Shown: one piece after another, positions 1 through 7,701 of the stretch
Position numbering within the stretch: position 1 is the stretch's first letter
Layout: every line of letters starts with the position of its first letter
Origin: MPNP01 sp963668325
GTDB taxonomy: Bacteria > Pseudomonadota > Alphaproteobacteria > Rhodobacterales > Rhodobacteraceae
Reading direction: 5' to 3'
Assembly (NCBI GenBank): GCA_963668325.1
Contig: OY764222.1
Coordinates: forward strand, 248,001-312,000
Length of the DNA: 64,000 nt
The notes under the pieces: model-generated
Seen by the model: the letters and a program-made list of their open reading frames with translations, nothing else
The model's database searches: none
Told to the model about the DNA's origin: nothing
Program-made: the position numbers and the translations under genes

Positions 1-168
1 TCAAAATATTCAATTGTTACTCACTTGGAAAATTTACTGCTTATATTTTCTCTGCCATCCGAGCCCATCACTTTACATTAGACCATTGTTTCGGCTAAAG
101 AAGATTTCTGCAATTCAATCTGAAAATAGATAAAGGATTGGGGGAGGATAACTAATTGAGGTCCAGGT

Positions 169-1419
169 TTGTCTAAGTTAAAGCAACTTCATACATATAT
201 AGCTGTTTCCTTGGCATACGGCACCTTCATGTTTACTGATGGTGTTCTGAGAATGATACTCCTACTTCATTTTCATACCTTGGATTTCACACCCGTTCAG
301 CTAGCCATGATTTTCTTGATGTACGAGTTTGTAGGCATGGTTACCAATCTCTATTCAGGGTGGATTGGAGCAAAATTTGGTATGGCCAGGACATTGTACG
401 GAGGGATGATACTTCAAATCATTTCCCTTTCAATATTGGCCCAGATGAATCCAGACTGGTCTGTTCCAGCATCCTTGGCATTCATAATGGTTTTACAGGG
501 GATGTCGGGTGCAGCAAGGGATTTGACCAAAAACAGTTCGAAAAGCTCGATTAAGATAATTACTGAAAATCAGGAAGGGACCTTGTTCAAATGGACGGCA
601 AGATTAACCGGATCAAAAAATTTCATCAGGGGAGTGGGTTTCCTTTCAGGGGCAATATTCTTGGGTTTGCTGGGTTTTTCGAACTCCTTGCTTTTGGTTG
701 CAGTTATCCTGGCTGTTGTTACCCTGGGGGTTCTTCTTTATAGGGTACCTAATCTTCCCACCGGGGAAAAGGGTATCCGCTTACGAGAGGTCTTTTCCAA
801 AAACCAAAATGTAAACAGACTGGCTTTGGCCAGGATGTTTTTATTCGGTGCACGGGATGTATGGTTTGTTGTCGGGGTACCGATTTATTTTTTCGAAGTA
901 ATTTCTGATGGTTCTTTACAGGGTGACATGAAAGCATGCCTCCTGGTAGGCATTTTTACGGGAGTTTGGATAGTAGTCTATGGCTTGATACAAACTCTTT
1001 CCCCCAATTTTTTGAAGTATGATAACTTACCCACCAGTACACTTGTTCGAAACATAAAATATTGGGGGCAAGGTATTCCCACCATCCTTCTCATGCTTGG
1101 AGTAATAACTTTATTTGAGCAAATGGGGTTCAATTGGGTTCCGACAACCTTGTTAGTAGGTTTTTTTATATTTGGATTTGTCTTTGCGGTAAATTCAACC
1201 ATTCATTCATATTTGATTTTGGCATTTTCTCAATCTGACCGAGTAACTTTGGATGTCGGATACTATTACATGGCCAATTCAGGCGGACGTTTGGTAGGGA
1301 CCTTTCTATCAGGATTGAGTTTTCAGCTTGGTGGCATTACGTTGTGTCTCTTCACCGCAGGAATTATGGCTCTTCTTTCTTTGGTAGCTTCCTTAAGAAT
1401 CAATCCGGTGCAAGCATGA
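169..1419 (+). CDS. arsJ: ArsJ-like organoarsenical efflux MFS transporter
   Basis: A 416-residue polytopic membrane protein of the major facilitator type with about twelve hydrophobic segments. The N-terminal stretch (TDGVLRMILLLHFH near residues 23-36, then YEFVGMVTN) and the later KWTARLTGSKNFIRG segment match what I remember of ArsJ. ArsJ exports 1-arseno-3-phosphoglycerate, which a dedicated GAPDH makes from arsenate, so a GAPDH gene would be expected upstream, outside the window. The start is TTG, with a GGGGAGG ribosome-binding site at 140-147, a somewhat long spacing. The gene is 25 bp upstream of ggt and in the same direction. A general MFS transporter of another substrate is the alternative. 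Confidence 0.75.
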   Translation: MSKLKQLHTYIAVSLAYGTFMFTDGVLRMILLLHFHTLDFTPVQLAMIFLMYEFVGMVTNLYSGWIGAKFGMARTLYGGMILQIISLSILAQMNPDWSVPASLAFIMVLQGMSGAARDLTKNSSKSSIKIITENQEGTLFKWTARLTGSKNFIRGVGFLSGAIFLGLLGFSNSLLLVAVILAVVTLGVLLYRVPNLPTGEKGIRLREVFSKNQNVNRLALARMFLFGARDVWFVVGVPIYFFEVISDGSLQGDMKACLLVGIFTGVWIVVYGLIQTLSPNFLKYDNLPTSTLVRNIKYWGQGIPTILLMLGVITLFEQMGFNWVPTTLLVGFFIFGFVFAVNSTIHSYLILAFSQSDRVTLDVGYYYMANSGGRLVGTFLSGLSFQLGGITLCLFTAGIMALLSLVASLRINPVQA

Positions 1420-1444
1420 ATTACAGTTTTCATTTTGGTGCAGT

Positions 1445-3025
1445 ATGAGAGATTTCCAACTCCCGGGGCGATCCCCGGTATTTACTACCAACGGGATGTG
1501 TGCCACTTCGCATCCCCTGGCAGCCCACACAGCTGTCCGAATTCTGGAGGAAGGAGGAAATGCTGTTGATGCAGCAATAGCAGGAGCAGTTCTGCTAGGT
1601 CTGTGTGAACCACAATCAACTGGTTTGGGTGGAGATTGTTTTGCATTGGTTAAATTACCAGACAAGGAAAACATTATTGCCATAAACGGCTCCGGCAGGG
1701 CCCCGGCAGCAATAGATCCAAATGCAATAAGAGCAACCGGTAAACGTAGTCTTGATGAATACAAACCGGAATCAATCACCATTCCTGGTGCAGTGGATGC
1801 ATTTTGCCGACTTGAGGAAGATTATGGCAAGATTGGTTTGGAAAGGGTACTCGCTCCAGCCATACAGTATTCACTTGAAGGCATTCCCGTTTCACCCCGG
1901 GTATGGTTTGATTGGAGTGGTATTCATGGGGTGCTTCAGGGCAAGGCAAGGCAATTCTATTTGCATGACGGTCAAGTTCCTTCCGTGGGATCGCTTTTTC
2001 GGGCCCCAAAGCAGGCGGAAGTTCTGAGAAAAATTGCCCGTGAGGGTCGGAAAGGGTTTTATGAAGGAGAAGTTGCCCAAGACATGATCGCTAGTTTGCG
2101 GTCATGGGGAGGGGTCCATACCATGGAGGACTTTGTCAATAATGCCCCCGATTATACCCAGACCATCGCCAGTTCCTATAAAGGGCATGAGGTGATTGAA
2201 CACCCACCCAACGGTCAAGGAGCCATGGCATTGCTTCTATTGAATATTCTCAAGAATTTTAATTTGGCCGAACTTGATCCATTTGGACCTCTAAGGACCC
2301 ACATAGAAATTGAAGCCGCGAAACTTGCCATGGATGCCAGAAACAGGTTTATCGCTGATCCAGATTATACATCCAATCTGGATTATCTCCTGTCCCAGGA
2401 TACAGCTGACCAGCTAGCCAGCAAGATCAGGATGAATGGGGTAATCACTGATGTACAAAAGACCACCGGGGCAATTCATAAAGACACCGTGTATTTAACA
2501 GTTGTTGATTCCGACCGGATGGCGGTATCGCTGATTTATTCCATATTCCATGGATTTGGCTCAGGCATTGCCTCCGAGAAATTTGGAATCCTCCTTCATA
2601 ACCGTGGAGCAGGCTTCAATTTGACCGAGGGACATCCAAACGAGATAGGTCCAATGAAAAGACCCATGCATACCATAATACCAGCCATGTTAAAAAAGGA
2701 CGGTAAGGTGATAATGTCTTTTGGTGTCATGGGAGGACAATACCAAGCCGTGGGGCATACAAGGTTTTTAAGTAACATGGTTGATTTTGGCTTTGATCCA
2801 CAAAGTGCCCTGGATGGACCAAGAAGTTTTTTTGAAGAAAATACTGTCTTGCTGGAAAGAGGTTATTCCAAGGCAACGATTAGGGAATTAACTGCCTTGG
2901 GTCATCAGGTGGAAACTCCTCCTTCTCCTCATGGTGGAGGGCAGGCCATCCTGATTGATCATGAAAAAGGTTCTCTGATGGGGGCTTCGGACCCCAGAAA
3001 AGATGGTTGTGCCATCGGATATTAG
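1445..3025 (+). CDS. ggt: gamma-glutamyltransferase family protein
   Basis: A 526-residue Ntn-hydrolase of the gamma-glutamyltranspeptidase family, which hydrolyses or transfers gamma-glutamyl groups from glutathione and related compounds. The N-terminal ATSHPLAAHTAVRILEEGGN and STGLGGDCFALV stretches are typical. The large/small subunit cleavage site lies at HKDT, making Thr348 (followed by VYLTVVD) the likely catalytic nucleophile. The GPMKRPMHTIIP and GVMGGQYQ segments belong to the small subunit. No clear signal peptide is visible, so it may be one of the cytoplasmic GGT-like enzymes found in proteobacteria. It follows arsJ by 25 bp and may be co-transcribed with it. Confidence 0.9.
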   Translation: MRDFQLPGRSPVFTTNGMCATSHPLAAHTAVRILEEGGNAVDAAIAGAVLLGLCEPQSTGLGGDCFALVKLPDKENIIAINGSGRAPAAIDPNAIRATGKRSLDEYKPESITIPGAVDAFCRLEEDYGKIGLERVLAPAIQYSLEGIPVSPRVWFDWSGIHGVLQGKARQFYLHDGQVPSVGSLFRAPKQAEVLRKIAREGRKGFYEGEVAQDMIASLRSWGGVHTMEDFVNNAPDYTQTIASSYKGHEVIEHPPNGQGAMALLLLNILKNFNLAELDPFGPLRTHIEIEAAKLAMDARNRFIADPDYTSNLDYLLSQDTADQLASKIRMNGVITDVQKTTGAIHKDTVYLTVVDSDRMAVSLIYSIFHGFGSGIASEKFGILLHNRGAGFNLTEGHPNEIGPMKRPMHTIIPAMLKKDGKVIMSFGVMGGQYQAVGHTRFLSNMVDFGFDPQSALDGPRSFFEENTVLLERGYSKATIRELTALGHQVETPPSPHGGGQAILIDHEKGSLMGASDPRKDGCAIGY

Positions 3026-3068
3026 CGAAGCAATGAGAGTTTCAAAGCAGCAAAACCAGATCCGATAT

Positions 3069-3443
3069 CTAGTTCAAGGTGAACCCTAGCTCATACCTGC
3101 CATTATTCAAATCACCAAAAAGCGACTCTACTCCGGGGTGGCCTATAGGTTTCCCCGTTTTATCAAGAATAAGGTTTTGCTCCGAAACATAGGCAATGTA
3201 ATAAGTGTGATCATTTTCGGCGAGCAGGGAATAATAGGGTTGTTCTTTCTTGGGGCGGATTTTTTCAGGAATGGATTCCCACCACTCTTCCGTGTTGGCA
3301 AACTCCGCGTCAACATCGAAAATAACCCCTCTGAAAGGAAACCTTCGGTGCTTTACAACCTGTCCTATGGAAAACTTTGCTTCGGCACAAATGACGAAGT
3401 TCTCTTCCGAACTGTCTGAGTTATTATCCATTTCCAAGTTCAA
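3069..3443 (-). CDS. hspQ: heat shock protein HspQ
   Basis: A 124-residue protein of the HspQ/YccV (hemimethylated-DNA-binding) family. The domain starts at about residue 22 (AKFSIGQVVKHRRFPFRGVI) and runs to the end, with the characteristic QPYYSLLAEN, YIAYVSEQNL and HPGV stretches. HspQ is a small cytoplasmic heat-shock protein that acts on Lon substrate choice and, in E. coli, on DnaA stability. The N-terminal 20 residues are acidic and extra compared with the usual length of about 105. Met5 is an alternative start. It is convergent with ggt (43-bp gap). Confidence 0.88.
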   Translation of the reverse strand: MNLEMDNNSDSSEENFVICAEAKFSIGQVVKHRRFPFRGVIFDVDAEFANTEEWWESIPEKIRPKKEQPYYSLLAENDHTYYIAYVSEQNLILDKTGKPIGHPGVESLFGDLNNGRYELGFTLN

Positions 3444-3711
3444 ATTTCCAATTCAAGTAGGTTATAAAATGTTTTTCATCAGATATAATCACCGTAAGTA
3501 ATTGATTTCTGTCAACAGTGATATCTTACCTTAGAAATATAAATTCTAAAAACACAATTTCCAGATTTTCCCGACAAAATACCCATCCGTCATTCTGAAT
3601 TATTGAATCAAGATAATTTTAATTGATACACTGAATGAAACACAGTACTTGATTCATTACCAAAATCTCAATCCAAGGATTGGTTAATGTTGGCAGATAA
3701 AGGAGAATAAG

Positions 3712-4467
3712 ATGAAAACTAAAATTCCCTTGTTGTTATTGGAAGATGAGTTTGAGCAGAGGCAGAGTTTGGTCAATTGGCTCAAGCAATTGGATTTACC
3801 TGATTTTGAATTTCAACCAGTCTTCGAAGCCGGTACCGAATCTGGGGCAGAGAAAATATTGGCAAATGAACAAATTGAATTTGTTCTTCTGGATAATAAG
3901 GTACCAGCCAGCCCTGGACTAAACCCAAGTTTCAGGGGTGCTGAATTCATTAAGAAACTACGAAAGGACAACTTTAAGTATCCGGTTTTGATGCTTACGG
4001 GTCAAACGGCGGCTCCTCCAAAAGGGAATCTGGAATCTGATATAGTTGGTGACCCTTTAACGGATTATGTTTCAAAAGATGCGGGTTTAGAACTTCTGGG
4101 AGCAAGATTGCATTCCCTGCTTAAATCCTATGAAAGTTCCCTTGATGCCAGGTTGAAAATCGGCAGGTGGTATTTTTCCCCAGGTAAAGGGATTCTGGAG
4201 CCCATTGAAGGAGGACGTAGTATATCCCTCGCAGGCAAACTTTCCGATCTTCTGTTTTACCTTTATAAAAAAAGGGGGAAACCAGCTTCCCTTGAGGAGT
4301 TGCAGGAAAAAGTTTGGAATTACAGTGGGAGGGCTGAAACCCATACACCCCAAACGCATGTTTACCGCCTCAGGGAGCTATTGGAAAAGGAGAATGACAG
4401 AAAATCCCCCAAAATCCTTCAAACTGTTGGAAAGCAGGGGTATCTCCTAAATCCTTACCCCACTTAA
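3712..4467 (+). CDS. OmpR-like response regulator, copy 1
   Basis: A 251-residue two-domain protein: receiver (about 1-140) and C-terminal winged helix of the OmpR type (about 155-250, with EELQEKVW and THVYRLRELLE). The phosphorylation set is complete: Glu11/Asp12, Asp61, Thr96 and Lys122. The loop after Asp61 is unusual (DNKVPASPGLNP) and longer than the common D-x-x-L-P-x-x-x-G form; it is shared with the paralogue at 4564. No histidine kinase is encoded nearby, so both look like orphans. The start is supported by AAAGGAGAATAAG directly before ATG. Its target genes are unknown; the two-gene array suggests co-expression. Confidence 0.85.
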   Translation: MKTKIPLLLLEDEFEQRQSLVNWLKQLDLPDFEFQPVFEAGTESGAEKILANEQIEFVLLDNKVPASPGLNPSFRGAEFIKKLRKDNFKYPVLMLTGQTAAPPKGNLESDIVGDPLTDYVSKDAGLELLGARLHSLLKSYESSLDARLKIGRWYFSPGKGILEPIEGGRSISLAGKLSDLLFYLYKKRGKPASLEELQEKVWNYSGRAETHTPQTHVYRLRELLEKENDRKSPKILQTVGKQGYLLNPYPT

Positions 4468-4563
4468 TGAAAAGTTTGCCAGGAACTCTTTTTTAATCAA
4501 TAAAGGAGAATAAAGGTATATATCGGTCCTGGGTAAGGAACTTAATTTTGCAGGACATTTGCA

Positions 4564-5331
4564 TTGGATAACGGTAATTATTCCTTTAAAACCCCGGTAA
4601 GGGCGTTGGTTATTGAGGATGACCCCATCCAGTTAAATGCCTTGGTGGATTTATTGTTAAGTCCAAATAATTTTGAGAAATTCATTTTCACGGAAGTTCT
4701 GCAAGCCAAAAACGCCAAAGCAGCTATTCAATGCCTGAAAGATAGAGGTTCAGAGTTAGGATTGATAACTCTCGACAACCAAATTCCTTCCTCACCCGGC
4801 TTGCGACCGGAGGAATTAGGGCTAGAAATTGCCCTTAAGGCCAGGGAAATGGGTATTAATTGCCCAATTATCATCAATACTGGGACGGCGACATCTGCTT
4901 CAGATGAAGAAAAATTCCTGATGAATTACCAGGAAGTAAACGAATACGTACCCAAAACCAAGGGTTATTCGGTTCTGCGTGTTCGAATAGAAAAACAACT
5001 TTTGGATTATGAGCTATCGGGGAAGGCTCCCCTTGATATCTCCGGTATTAAATTTCACCCAGATACACAGGAATTGGTTCATCCCGACATGGAGAGGGAA
5101 AAACTTACCAGAAGGGAATCCCTTCTTTTGCTTAATCTGTATTTTGCGCACGGGCAGGTCAAAACAGTTGAAGAGCTCAACCAGGATATCTGGAAGAACA
5201 AGGGAACTGTAGAGACCCAGACTATTGTTCAACATATTACCGATTTACGAAGAAAACTCCGTGAAAAACCTCGCTCTCCCAAGACACTCGTCTTTCAGGA
5301 TGGGGGATATTGCCTTTTCCTCGAAACGTAA
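4564..5331 (+). CDS. OmpR-like response regulator, copy 2
   Basis: A 255-residue paralogue of the gene at 3712 with the same layout. Receiver residues are Asp19/Asp20, Asp71, Thr106 and Lys131, and the loop DNQIPSSPGLRP repeats the unusual SPGL insertion. The C-terminal winged helix is divergent but clear. The only start in the frame after the last stop is TTG at 4564. A copy of the TAAAGGAGAATAA ribosome-binding sequence seen before copy 1 lies about 50 bp further upstream and is no longer next to a start codon. The last 165 bp of the gene and 36 bp beyond it form the first copy of a direct repeat found again at 6968. Confidence 0.83.
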   Translation: MDNGNYSFKTPVRALVIEDDPIQLNALVDLLLSPNNFEKFIFTEVLQAKNAKAAIQCLKDRGSELGLITLDNQIPSSPGLRPEELGLEIALKAREMGINCPIIINTGTATSASDEEKFLMNYQEVNEYVPKTKGYSVLRVRIEKQLLDYELSGKAPLDISGIKFHPDTQELVHPDMEREKLTRRESLLLLNLYFAHGQVKTVEELNQDIWKNKGTVETQTIVQHITDLRRKLREKPRSPKTLVFQDGGYCLFLET

Positions 5332-5367
5332 CCAATTTGGGCCTCAGGATTGTAGCAGGAACTAGTT
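5167..5367 (+). repeat. 201-bp direct repeat, copy 1 of 2
   Basis: This stretch covers the end of response regulator copy 2 and 36 bp of its downstream sequence. It matches 6968-7168 in the same direction without gaps, with about a dozen mismatches by eye. Both copies include the stop codon and the following CCAATTTGGGCCT. The two copies bracket a segment of about 1.6 kb holding the Abi-family gene. Confidence 0.92.
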
Positions 5368-5975
5368 GGTCCCTCACATCCACGCACAATTTAGGCTCCT
5401 TGGTGGTAAGTGCCCAACCGGAGCACTGTTAGGTCAGAACCTACCGAATCTTATTAAGCGATCTGTACCAAGTTATTGGGATAGCCGCAAATTTTGACAT
5501 GAAACTTATCAATATATTGTGATCCTGACGAAAAGAAATTATTGGGACAAGGCTTGTGTTATAATAAAAATATTCTCCCGGTAATTCCTTACTCCAAACG
5601 CTCTGAATACAACCTGTCGGAAAGAACTTTTTTGTACCTTAATTGGATATTGAAGGCAATCGCCAATACGATAGCATTTCTCCTAGGCGATTCCGTTCAA
5701 GTTCGCAATCTCCTGCTAACGGTCGGCATCACCCACCGTCTATTCAGCAAGAAGTAATAGGCAAGCATACTCCTTCAGAAGACAGGTCTTCTGTGGTTGG
5801 AAGAATTTGAGGTCAACGATTCAGTTTATGATCTTTTTATTACTGAATGAATTTAAAATAAATTGATTCAGTAATAAATATCTTATATATATAATTACAA
5901 ACCTGCCAAGCCTCTACACCGTATGCTCACTTGGCAGGTCATTTTTTTGGATGCCTTTTAGTCTGAAGGTCACTT
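5332..5975. other. 644-bp intergenic stretch before the Abi gene
   Basis: The first 36 bp belong to the 201-bp repeat. A 71-codon open frame at 5542-5757 resembles nothing I recognise and has no good ribosome-binding site. The stretch becomes AT-rich from about 5825 and ends with the hairpin at 5901-5948. Confidence 0.6.
5901..5948 (+). terminator. putative Rho-independent terminator
   Basis: A perfect 10-bp stem, ACCTGCCAAG (5901-5910) with CTTGGCAGGT (5930-5939), has a 19-nt loop and is followed by a run of seven T after CA. It lies 570 bp after the response regulator and only 27 bp before the TTG start of the Abi gene, so it could instead act as a leader hairpin that keeps the Abi gene low. 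Confidence 0.65.
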
Positions 5976-6863
5976 TTGAGAAAATACGATAAACCTGCCC
6001 TCACAAACAGTGAACATATTTCTTTGCTACAGTCCCGTGGGTTGGTTGTGAATCATAAACAGGAAGCAGAGGCCTTCCTTAATTTTGTTTCCTATTACCA
6101 CATAAAGGCTTATCTGGTGCCTTTTGAAAAGCCTGGTGAAACCGAACACGTTTTCCAAGATAATATCAAGTTTGAAGATGTACAGGCTCTCTATGTTTTT
6201 GATCGGGAATTGCGTTTACTAATGCTAGACGCTATTGAACTAATTGAGAATGCCCTGCGGGCACAATGGGCAAATTTAATGGCCAAGACATATGGACCTC
6301 ACGGCTACCTGGATATGGAATTCTATAAAGATTCTGTAATTCATGTAAAAAATTTAAGTAATCTGGGGTCTGCATACACTAATTCTAAGGAAGACTTTGC
6401 AGTTCATTACAAGAATAATTACCACGACCCCAATTTACCACCTGTATGGTTGGCAACAGAGCTCATGTCTTTGGGCCTGCTCTCAAGGTTCATAAAAAAT
6501 TTAAAGAACGACTGCGTAAAAAAAATGGCCCGAACATTTACGATTGACAAGAGGGTTCTAACTAGTTTTATCCACCATCTAAGTATTGTTCGCAACGTCT
6601 GTGCCCATCATGGAAGACTCTGGAACAAATCGTTCCATGTAAAATTTACCCTACCAAGAAACCCTGATAAATTGACAGATGCAATTTCCAGGAACTGTCA
6701 TGGCAGGTTATACAATACAATAGTAATTATTAACTACCTATTGGCTATCATTGTACCGGAGAATGATTGGAAGAAAGAGGCTGTTGATCTAATCAAGAGT
6801 AATGCCCAGGTTGACCCCGGCAATATGGGCTTCCCTGGCAATTGGCACGATTTGATGATGTAG
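5976..6863 (+). CDS. Abi family (Abi_2/AbiD-AbiF type) protein
   Basis: A 295-residue protein that fits the Abi_2 family of abortive-infection proteins first described on lactococcal plasmids. Supporting stretches are YDKPALTNSEHISLLQSRGLV at the start (consecutive residues 4-24 in part), NFVSYYHIKAYLVPFE, FDRELRLLMLDAIELIENALRAQ in part, and the C-terminal RNVCAHHGRLWN. The last resembles the R-x4-6-H motif of the HEPN nuclease fold, which suggests RNA cleavage as the mechanism; that is inference. The start is TTG. A hairpin terminator lies just upstream. It sits between two 201-bp direct repeats, which suggests it came in, or can leave, as a unit. Confidence 0.82.
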   Translation: MRKYDKPALTNSEHISLLQSRGLVVNHKQEAEAFLNFVSYYHIKAYLVPFEKPGETEHVFQDNIKFEDVQALYVFDRELRLLMLDAIELIENALRAQWANLMAKTYGPHGYLDMEFYKDSVIHVKNLSNLGSAYTNSKEDFAVHYKNNYHDPNLPPVWLATELMSLGLLSRFIKNLKNDCVKKMARTFTIDKRVLTSFIHHLSIVRNVCAHHGRLWNKSFHVKFTLPRNPDKLTDAISRNCHGRLYNTIVIINYLLAIIVPENDWKKEAVDLIKSNAQVDPGNMGFPGNWHDLMM

Positions 6864-6967
6864 AAAGAGGTTTGAAACCGCCCTTAACCCAATACATGGT
6901 GTTAAGTGTTCAGCATAAGCGTGACCAAGCAAAGCTGTTGATAAGAAATAATGATGCTGAAGTTAAG

Positions 6968-7132
6968 GTTGAAGAACTCAACCAGGACATCTGGAAGAAC
7001 AAGGGAACTGTAGAGTCCCAGGCTATTGTTCAACATATTACCAATTTACGAAGAAAACTTCGTGAAAAACCTCGCTCTCCCAAGACACTCGTCTTTCAGG
7101 ATGGGGGATATCGCCTTTTCCTCGAAACGTAA
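6968..7132 (+). pseudogene. 3' fragment of a response regulator gene
   Basis: An open frame here encodes about 54 residues (from VEELNQDIWKNKGTVESQ to the end YRLFLET) nearly identical to the C-terminal winged helix of the regulator at 4564. The codons before it (6842-6967) show no receiver domain, so this is a truncated copy, not a gene. It forms most of the second copy of the 201-bp repeat. Confidence 0.88.
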
Positions 7133-7168
7133 CCAATTTGGGCCTGAGGATTGCAGCCAGAACCAGTT
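6968..7168 (+). repeat. 201-bp direct repeat, copy 2 of 2
   Basis: The second copy of the sequence at 5167-5367. The match starts and stops abruptly: the bases before 6968 and after 7168 differ from those around copy 1. The scatter of substitutions, several of them silent, indicates an old duplication rather than a recent one. Confidence 0.92.
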
Positions 7169-7313
7169 ACCAGTTGAGCCTGTTGAAGTGAAGTAATCCT
7201 TCGGGGTCGTAGCAACGGGTCCTTAGGTTCCTCATTAAACGGATTGTTAAGTAATTTTCATAAAATCCCCATAAGCAATCGATTCATGGGTAAAGGATTT
7301 TATTTTTTACTTT

Positions 7314-7367
7314 AATGGTTAATATAATTTGCATTATATATATTATATGAAAAATATATTAACCATT
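7314..7367. promoter_or_regulatory. operator-like inverted repeat upstream of hipBA
   Basis: A perfect 13-bp inverted repeat, AATGGTTAATATA (7314-7326) and TATATTAACCATT (7355-7367), spans a 28-bp AT-rich centre that holds smaller palindromes (ATATAAT-TTGC-ATTATAT). It ends 13 bp before the ATG of hipB. HipB proteins repress their own operon by binding such palindromes, so this is probably the operator and promoter region. Confidence 0.75.
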
Positions 7368-7380
7368 GAGATTCGGTATC

Positions 7381-7701
7381 ATGATAAAGAGAAAAGCAAT
7401 AATCTTACCTGATGTGGAAGATTTCTTGAAGACTGTTGGTGAAAATATCAAACTTGCACGCTTGCGCAGGAAGATTACCACAACAATGCTTGCTGAACGT
7501 GCGGATATAAGTCGTGTAACTCTCCGTAAAGTCGAGAATGGTGAGGGAGGTGTTTCCTTGGGAGTGTATGCCAATGTACTTTTTTGTCTGGGGCTTGAAA
7601 AAGATTTGCTACTACTTGCCGGTAATGACCCTTTGGGGCGTCGTCTGCAGGATGCGGAGCTTTTGCACACAAAAAAACGTGTAGCAAAGCAGAAAAAATA
7701 A
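7381..7701 (+). CDS. hipB: HipB-like antitoxin, XRE-type HTH regulator
   Basis: About 106 residues from the ATG at 7381. A helix-turn-helix of the XRE/Cro type is visible (VGENIKLARLRRKITTTMLAER, in two parts, followed by ADISRVTLRKVENGEGGVSLGVY). The frame also allows TTG at 7366, but that would lie inside the palindrome, so the ATG is preferred. The stop overlaps the hipA start as TAATG, so the two are translationally coupled. Its expected roles are to neutralise HipA and repress the operon. Confidence 0.85.
   Translation: MIKRKAIILPDVEDFLKTVGENIKLARLRRKITTTMLAERADISRVTLRKVENGEGGVSLGVYANVLFCLGLEKDLLLLAGNDPLGRRLQDAELLHTKKRVAKQKK

Noticed and set aside
1..168. A gene end or GAPDH remnant upstream of arsJ.
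   Set aside because: No open frame or similarity can be seen in these 168 bases; the expected partner must be further upstream if it exists.
5542..5757. A 71-codon open frame between the regulator and the Abi gene.
   Set aside because: TTG start without a ribosome-binding site, no recognisable similarity, and unusual composition for a protein.
6842..6967. Treating the 96-codon frame after the Abi gene as a small regulator gene.
   Set aside because: Only the part from 6968 matches the regulator's C-terminus; the first 42 codons overlap the Abi gene end and show no domain.
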